A DNA stretch of 50,058 bases, taken from contig NZ_AROI01000045.1 of NCBI RefSeq assembly GCF_000410875.1, forward strand, positions 1 through 50,058. Reading direction: 5' to 3'. The notes beneath the pieces were generated by a model. The model worked only from the letters and a program-made list of their open reading frames with translations, made no database searches and was not told the origin of the DNA. The translations under genes and the position numbers were made by a program. Positions 45,557-50,058 of this stretch are shown piece after piece (positions within the stretch are counted from its first letter, which is position 1; each line of letters opens with the position of its first letter). The stretch is from Halopseudomonas pelagia CL-AP6 (GTDB taxonomy: Bacteria > Pseudomonadota > Gammaproteobacteria > Pseudomonadales > Pseudomonadaceae).

Positions 45557-45823
45557 CCAGTCGCGCTCGTCAGTCAAGGAGGTGTCGATCTCGGCCTTTT
45601 CGCGAATGCTGGCGAAAGGCTGCGTCAGGAGCCACTGCATCGCCGTTGTCCCTTGCACAGCTGGAAGCTGCGCTCCAGTGAGGCGCAGGTACTCTTCTTC
45701 GGAAAGTACAACAGCAGCCGATTTATTGCGTTTGATGATATGCACGGGCCCCCGGCGCAAACCTTCTTCAATCGCGGCCATGCCACGGCGCCTTATCTCA
45801 GCGATTGTGACTGTATTATGCAT
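45554..45823 (-). CDS. Phd/YefM-type antitoxin
   Basis: 89 residues from MHNTVTIAEIRRRG. The N-terminal half is the Phd DNA-binding fold (TVTIAEIRRRGMAAI, GPVHIIKRNKSAAVVLSEEEY). The C-terminus (TSLTDERDW) should bind the toxin. It may now be an orphan because the PIN toxin downstream is truncated. The longer frame to 45871 is not supported. Confidence 0.85.
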   Translation of the reverse strand: MHNTVTIAEIRRRGMAAIEEGLRRGPVHIIKRNKSAAVVLSEEEYLRLTGAQLPAVQGTTAMQWLLTQPFASIREKAEIDTSLTDERDW

Positions 45824-45883
45824 GCTTTCCTCCAAATCAGTACCGAACTTACCTAAGGGTATCAAAACCAATACTGATCGGCA

Positions 45884-45985
45884 GCGGGCTCACCACGCAT
45901 CTGACCACGCCATCCGCGACCAAGCTAATGGCCGAAGCGCTCGGCTTTACTGATGCGGGGTGTCGTGCCCGTTGTCTTCTCCTAG
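45884..45985 (-). pseudogene. Degenerate copy of the DUF3742 5' end
   Basis: The segment from about 45884 matches 45287-45377 in the same orientation: GCTCACCACGCAT, then CGCCATCC-CGACCAAGC, ATGGCCGAAGCG and CTGATGCGGG are shared. The start codon is gone and the copy stops early. With the real gene it forms a direct repeat around the Phd/PIN pair. Confidence 0.85.
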
Positions 45986-46270
45986 GGCTTCAATCGAATG
46001 CTCCAAAGCCCCGCCAATCGGCCTGAATGTGGAAGTGATTGAGGTCCGATTCATCATTGTTGATAGCAGGTCAATTTGATTGGCCTTCCTACTGCGCCGC
46101 CATGTCGCGTGGTGCGCGGGGCAGGCGTCAGCTATGGTGAGTGTCTGCTTGGGTCGAATCTGGCAGGGAGGGGCGGCCGGGATGGAGCCCCTTCGTTATG
46201 CCTGCAGGCCGAGCCTCTGGTGATTGAGAGCCTCGACGCATGCAGGATTCAGCTAGATGCATTCCTGCCT

Positions 46271-46312
46271 GCCTGACCAGTCACCCAGCCCTGGTTGGGT
46301 GACTGGTCAGGC
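46271..46312. repeat. 17-bp perfect inverted repeat
   Basis: GCCTGACCAGTCACCCA and TGGGTGACTGGTCAGGC are exact inverses with an 8-base loop. There is no T-tract on either side, so it is not a usual terminator. Between 45986 and 46364 nothing else is recognised. Confidence 0.85.
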
Positions 46313-46364
46313 GCGGATAACCTTCTGCCATAGAAAAAATTACCTGCAGGGCGTAAATTGGAGC

Positions 46365-46556
46365 ATGAAAACCTCAAGCCTTTTATCGCCTACCAAGGCG
46401 TCAACACTGATTCTTGCTTCGCTGGGCCTAATGAATGGGTATAGTGAGGCTGCGTCCGTGCTTGAGCGGGCCTCACCATCTCATTCTGACAGCACGGACA
46501 ATCGACTCCAGGCGCTGGAGAATGAAATTAGGGATTACCGTGCTATTGCAGAATGA
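46365..46556 (+). CDS. Small exported protein or porin N-terminal fragment
   Basis: 63 residues, a signal-like N-terminus (STLILASLGLMNGYSEA) and a short coiled coil (NRLQALENEIRDYRAIAE). Ribosome site GGAG is only one base from the ATG, which is poor. The end resembles the start of porins with an N-terminal coiled coil, so it may be a truncated gene. It converges on, and overlaps by 14 bases, the peroxidase gene. Confidence 0.35.
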   Translation: MKTSSLLSPTKASTLILASLGLMNGYSEAASVLERASPSHSDSTDNRLQALENEIRDYRAIAE

Positions 46557-47916
46557 ATTGATTCATCTGTGATGGCACTGATTCAGGGAGAGCTTGCTCG
46601 TCACTCATCACTGGAACCGACTTCAGAGCTTCAAGGAACTTGACTAATAATCCCACATCTTCAGGTGATATCGGGTACATCTCTGCTAGAGTCGATGAGC
46701 GGTAACTTAATAGTCGCCCGGCTAATTCAGCTTCTCGCGGTCGCTCCTGCTGTGCCTGATACAACAACGGAATCGGATTGAAGTGATGCATGATGGCATT
46801 CTCTATCGAGTCAAAAATTCCATTGTGACCCCAAGGGCCAGTCTGGGTTACATTGCGGAGCGGTGGAGTTCTGAATTGGAAACGGTCGCCTGCCAAGCCT
46901 GTTGCCTTGGCGCGCCCATAGTCTAGGTAGCCGCCATGTTTCCCCACCCCCAACTGGGGTAGGGCCAAACCATGGTATTGGAAGTCAGAAAATTGAGTAC
47001 CAGCATGACATACTGCGCAGCGTCCTTTTCCGTAAAAAATCATTGCTCCCTGTTTTTGTTCGAGCGAGAGGGCTGAGTCGATTCCTTGAATGTAGCGATC
47101 CCAAGAGGCGGGCTGAAGCTCAAAGGCTGCTGATATATAAGCGGATAACGCGTTGCCGATATGAGTTATGTTGTAATCGCTGACACCAGGGTAAGCCTCT
47201 GTGAACAATTTTCGGTATTCGATTTGAGTTGAATCTGAATTTTCAACGCTACCTATAAGACGGATCACCAGATGGTTATAAACATCAAGAGTACGCTCCT
47301 GGAAATTATCAGGATCCACTTGGTCACTGACCAGCTCTGCATGATATGTGCTGCTCTTGTTACCTCCTCTACGAAGGGAACGACCAAGCATTTCGTCAGG
47401 CTCCACCGGTGGGAAGGTTGCGGCCACAGCTAAAAGATTGTCAAAGCCTTCTGGAAGAAGACTTCCTAAGGGTGACTCTAGCTCTCCATTTGGTCCCAAC
47501 TGAACACGGCCATCCCAAAAAAAAGCAGTGAATTCGCGTGCTCCTCTATTGAAAAAGGGCAGGACGTTACGAGGTATGACAAAAGCGTCTTCAGTCTCCA
47601 GTCTCTGCTCGCCCACACCGCTAGAGCCAATACCAACTGCCATCGGAAGACCATCGACGCTGCCTTTGTGTCTGAGATGACATGTTGCGCAGGCTGTGTT
47701 CTTGGGGCCTCCCATAATCGGATCAAAAAAAAGAGCTTGCCCCAGCTTTTCTTTTGGTTCGAATGAGTTGATTTCTGGTGTAAAAGGCTGAATTTCGTAA
47801 GCTTCAATTACCTTGCGAAGCATTCTATCTTCGTAGGAACGCTCAGACGCTTGGGTATTTATAATTGAGAACAACCCGGCTAGCCCCAAGGCGAGCAGAA
47901 TGATTTTTGGTCTCAT
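46543..47916 (-). CDS. MauG-like di-haem cytochrome c peroxidase
   Basis: 457 residues with a signal peptide (NTQAS). Two haem c sites are present: C76ATCH80 and C300AVCH304. Family members reduce hydrogen peroxide or, like MauG, oxidise tyrosine or tryptophan side chains of a partner protein by a high-valent haem. Conserved segments are LGQALFFDPIMGG near the first haem and the RTPPLRNVTQTGPWGHNG loop. The start overlaps the stop of the preceding TIGR03982-type gene, so it is the fourth gene of the His-Xaa-Ser operon. Direct action on HxsA is inference. Confidence 0.9.
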   Translation of the reverse strand: MRPKIILLALGLAGLFSIINTQASERSYEDRMLRKVIEAYEIQPFTPEINSFEPKEKLGQALFFDPIMGGPKNTACATCHLRHKGSVDGLPMAVGIGSSGVGEQRLETEDAFVIPRNVLPFFNRGAREFTAFFWDGRVQLGPNGELESPLGSLLPEGFDNLLAVAATFPPVEPDEMLGRSLRRGGNKSSTYHAELVSDQVDPDNFQERTLDVYNHLVIRLIGSVENSDSTQIEYRKLFTEAYPGVSDYNITHIGNALSAYISAAFELQPASWDRYIQGIDSALSLEQKQGAMIFYGKGRCAVCHAGTQFSDFQYHGLALPQLGVGKHGGYLDYGRAKATGLAGDRFQFRTPPLRNVTQTGPWGHNGIFDSIENAIMHHFNPIPLLYQAQQERPREAELAGRLLSYRSSTLAEMYPISPEDVGLLVKFLEALKSVPVMSDEQALPESVPSQMNQFILQ

Positions 47917-48311
47917 TAGAATCTATCCATTCTGTGTGCGTCGACCATTTGCTTGACGGTGATTTGCTCAATCTCAAGCACCTCCAATCCCAGCATGGAC
48001 AGCCGATCCTCACTGACCCCGTTCGTCAACATTTTCTTGCGTAGCTTATCGTAATCATGGCAGATCATCATGCCGACATCGGCACTCAGATGTAACGCTC
48101 GGCTTGCTAAAGTGCCGTCCGCTTTTTGTCTTAAAGCAGCTTCTTCGTGCATGGCCATGTCGCAAGCGAAAGCAAGCCGTTTATACTCTTCTCCATAGCT
48201 CCTCTCTGCGACCCACGGGCGCACGTATTCCTGGCCAATAACCACGAAAAGCCCAATCAATACAGAAAGTGAAATAAGAAATTGTATATGACGCATCGCT
48301 CCCTGCTTCAT
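47916..48311 (-). CDS. TIGR03982 family His-Xaa-Ser system protein
   Basis: 131 residues from the ATG overlapping the HxsA stop; ATG at 48296 (MRHIQFL, GGGAG close upstream) is an alternative. One membrane anchor (about 8-28), then a soluble helical domain with two cysteines (FACDMA, MICHDYD). The family is one of those named as partners in the His-Xaa-Ser system. Its function is unknown. Confidence 0.78.
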   Translation of the reverse strand: MKQGAMRHIQFLISLSVLIGLFVVIGQEYVRPWVAERSYGEEYKRLAFACDMAMHEEAALRQKADGTLASRALHLSADVGMMICHDYDKLRKKMLTNGVSEDRLSMLGLEVLEIEQITVKQMVDAHRMDRF

Positions 48312-48874
48312 TACGGTATTACCACGCCGAGAGCACTCAATGTGTCAGTTCCCATTAAACCATCAGCAGGCAGGCCATAGTCACTTTGGAACTTCCTGAG
48401 TGCAACTCGGGTTCGCTCTCCCATGATTCCATCAACTGAACCGGGATCGTACCCCTTTATGTACAGTCCCATCTGCACTCGCTTAATTAGTTCAACCAGC
48501 TTCGCATTAGCAGGGTCAATATCCTTGCTTGATGGTGTCACTGTAGCCGGGCGGCCCGGGTCAACAGGTTGGCTGGTTCCCGCTGAAGAGTTGTAGAGGC
48601 CTCGGCTGGGGCTGGACTGACTACGGTTTGGGACAGGGGAGCTCCTGCTCGGGCTGGAATAGGAACCGCTACTGGACCGGTGTGAGGAGTGGGAAGAATG
48701 TGAACGGTGTGCCGCATACAGGTTATCCGCGTCCATGTTGAGTGGTCGCAAGTTGATAGGGTCATATGTATCCAACAAAGTGGATTCAGAAGGCTGATGG
48801 AGTGCTTGAGACTTGGGGCTTACGAGTCCAATGCTGGCCATGAAGACGGACAGCGATTTCGTAAATTTAGACAT
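48311..48874 (-). CDS. hxsA: His-Xaa-Ser repeat protein HxsA
   Basis: 187 residues: a signal peptide, an unstructured serine-rich part, and a peptidoglycan-binding (PG_binding_1) domain at about 125-187 (QMGLYIKGYDPGSVDGIMGERTR). The repeat that names the system is H56RS-HSS-HSS-HRS67, four tandem His-x-Ser triplets. HxsA is the presumed substrate of the radical SAM pair HxsB/HxsC, which would modify the repeat; the modification is not known. The start has AAAGG upstream. Overlaps hxsC by 8 bases. Confidence 0.88.
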   Translation of the reverse strand: MSKFTKSLSVFMASIGLVSPKSQALHQPSESTLLDTYDPINLRPLNMDADNLYAAHRSHSSHSSHRSSSGSYSSPSRSSPVPNRSQSSPSRGLYNSSAGTSQPVDPGRPATVTPSSKDIDPANAKLVELIKRVQMGLYIKGYDPGSVDGIMGERTRVALRKFQSDYGLPADGLMGTDTLSALGVVIP

Positions 48875-50045
48875 GAGTAATACCTTTAATCCGATTGATC
48901 TTCATTGCTTGTTCACGATGAAAATGCCATGTGAACAGCCCTGCGCAGTCCGCTTGGACTGAACATTCCGCACATTCAGGAGCAAAAACTCTCTTCCAGT
49001 CGGAAATGCTTTTATGGGCGTATTTCCATAAATCGGGTGAAAGCGCGCAGAGAGGTGCATTCATCAGGATGACTTTAATTCGAGCTCTTTCCAGAGTCCT
49101 TATGCCTGCTGATAGTTCGGCACGCCAGTCGCGCAAATCGATGTCACTTACTTCACGATTGGCGAGTGCAAAACCAATAGGCTCACAGGCCATAAGAGCC
49201 ACCTCACGAATGAAAGGTAAATTTTTCCCAATGAATTCACAAAGAGCAGGGAGATGCTCCAGAACAGGCCTGATCAGAACTGTTCGAATTTGTATGGACT
49301 GTTGATGAGTGTGCAGGTGAATCAGACCCGCCAATGTTTCTTCAAAAGCACCATGGCTTTGCACCACAAAATCATGGAGGAAATCGGCGTGCCCATAGAG
49401 TGGGACCATCCACGAGATTTGCTTATTGAGTCCGCTCAACAGCTCCTTAGAAAAATGCTTGTCTGCGAGAAGCCTACCATTGGAGAGGACATCGAGTTCT
49501 GTGGATGGGTGTACCTGACTGAAGGTATCAAATACTTCCCTCAGGCGTTCACCAAGCAGTAGCGGTTCGCCGCCAGAGAAGCCCAGCAGAGCTGGTGAAG
49601 CTCGCATGTGGACCGCCACTTGGCAGGCTTCGTTGATTAACCAGGAATCATCCTGTGGAGTAGGGGGCTGGGAACACATCAAACATTTGCTGTTGCAGCG
49701 GTTGGTAAGGAAAATTGTATGATGTACGTCTGTTTCGCGTATGAGAATATGGGCGTACTTCATATCGTCGCTGATGGCGGCGACGTCTCCCTCTTGCATG
49801 CCACCGCGTTCGTCGAGAACGGCAGGGCCTTGCCAATCATCGAATACATCCAGCGACGTGGTAAGTAAAGCAACATTGGGGAGCCCGATTTGCAAAAGTC
49901 GACGATGTACGGAGGCTTCGTCACTAGTAGGTGATCGGACAAGGAACTGAAGGTCTGACTGCCATTCCGCAGCCAGATGCTCCAGGAAAGTGACTCTGAT
50001 TATTGTGCGTGACGGGAATCCTTTGGTTTTTGTAATAACTGTCAA
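48867..50045 (-). CDS. hxsC: His-Xaa-Ser system radical SAM maturase HxsC
   Basis: 392 residues. The radical SAM cluster motif is C117NSKC121LMC124, followed by the GFSGGEPLLL segment of the SAM-binding site. Four more cysteines at the C-terminus (ECAECSVQADC) probably hold an auxiliary Fe-S cluster. The family works with HxsB on the HxsA repeat. The start is TTG at 50045 because TAA (50052-50054) closes the frame upstream; no good ribosome site is seen, which suggests coupling to a gene beyond the edge, presumably hxsB. Confidence 0.88.
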   Translation of the reverse strand: MTVITKTKGFPSRTIIRVTFLEHLAAEWQSDLQFLVRSPTSDEASVHRRLLQIGLPNVALLTTSLDVFDDWQGPAVLDERGGMQEGDVAAISDDMKYAHILIRETDVHHTIFLTNRCNSKCLMCSQPPTPQDDSWLINEACQVAVHMRASPALLGFSGGEPLLLGERLREVFDTFSQVHPSTELDVLSNGRLLADKHFSKELLSGLNKQISWMVPLYGHADFLHDFVVQSHGAFEETLAGLIHLHTHQQSIQIRTVLIRPVLEHLPALCEFIGKNLPFIREVALMACEPIGFALANREVSDIDLRDWRAELSAGIRTLERARIKVILMNAPLCALSPDLWKYAHKSISDWKRVFAPECAECSVQADCAGLFTWHFHREQAMKINRIKGITHV

Positions 50046-50058
50046 TGGCCATTAATTT

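Larger units (their letters stand above)
10086..45985. mobile_element. PFGI-1/pKLC102-class integrative conjugative element (internal part)
   Basis: The span from the first radC-RNA-like leader to the DUF3742 remnant carries the gene set of PFGI-1-class ICEs: DUF3577 and DUF932 genes, then PilL-type, TIGR03759, transglycosylase, TIGR03765, TraD, TIGR03747, RAQPRD, TIGR03758, 03745, 03750, 03746, 03749, 03752, 03751, TraC, TIGR03757, 03756, 03755, TraG and DUF3742, in the standard order. The limits given are those of recognisable ICE genes, not of attachment sites, which I could not find. Relaxase, integrase, TopB, SSB and the pil operon are not in the window. Cargo interrupts the tra order at 23274-25629 and 33664-39201. 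Confidence 0.85.

Noticed and set aside
45420..45953. 177-residue plus-strand ORF over the Phd/PIN region
   Set aside because: It is antisense to the Phd antitoxin and PIN remnant, both of which have clear family similarity.
1..50058. CRISPR arrays, tRNA or rRNA genes and IS transposases
   Set aside because: No regularly spaced repeats, no recognisable tRNA or rRNA sequence and no transposase reading frame were seen in the window.

Overview
The window looks like DNA of a Pseudomonas-type gammaproteobacterium. It is moderately GC-rich, carries a ttgGHI-type solvent efflux operon with its ttgVW-type regulators and a PagL lipid A deacylase, and holds a large part of a PFGI-1/pKLC102-class integrative conjugative element (ICE). 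These assignments come from reading protein sequences and gene order; no database search was run.

Region 1 (1-8350): a partial DUF1269 gene, then a minus-strand operon ttgG-ttgH-ttgI-pagL (adaptor, RND pump, outer-membrane channel, lipid A 3-O-deacylase). Facing it is an IclR/TetR pair (ttgV/ttgW type). Region 2 (8411-10001) is a graveyard: a LysR regulator without its N-terminus and with a frameshift, joined head to head to the C-terminal part of a LysO-type exporter, then the frameshifted tail of a DNA cytosine methyltransferase. Region 3 (10086-16446) holds the small replication/accessory genes of the ICE, each behind a long leader. Three of these leaders, and a fourth before radC, share a covarying stem-loop architecture (radC-RNA-like). 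Two small genes here are broken (a DUF3085 gene by frameshift, another by an in-frame TAG). A DUF3577 gene is internally duplicated.

Region 4 (16578-45375) is the type IV secretion part of the ICE, in three blocks: PilL-type lipoprotein to TIGR03747 (17904-23153), RAQPRD protein to the TraC/VirB4 ATPase (25926-33508), and DsbB to TraG (39521-44992) plus a DUF3742 gene. Toxin-like modules sit at the block boundaries: a TacAT-type GNAT/DUF1778 pair before PilL, an AbiEi-like/Fic fusion between blocks 1 and 2, a VbhA/VbhT-like Fic pair after TraC, and a Phd/PIN pair after DUF3742. The last two are bracketed by degenerate second copies of the neighbouring tra gene. Cargo between TraC and DsbB also includes a CHAD protein, a two-gene PD-(D/E)XK nuclease module and RadC. 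No relaxase, integrase, topoisomerase or attachment site is visible, so the ends of the element are not defined here.

Region 5 (46271-50058): a 17-bp perfect hairpin, then a minus-strand operon of the His-Xaa-Ser (HXS) system: radical SAM maturase HxsC, HxsA with four tandem HxS triplets and a peptidoglycan-binding domain, a TIGR03982-type protein, and a MauG-like di-haem peroxidase. HxsB would be expected beyond the right edge.
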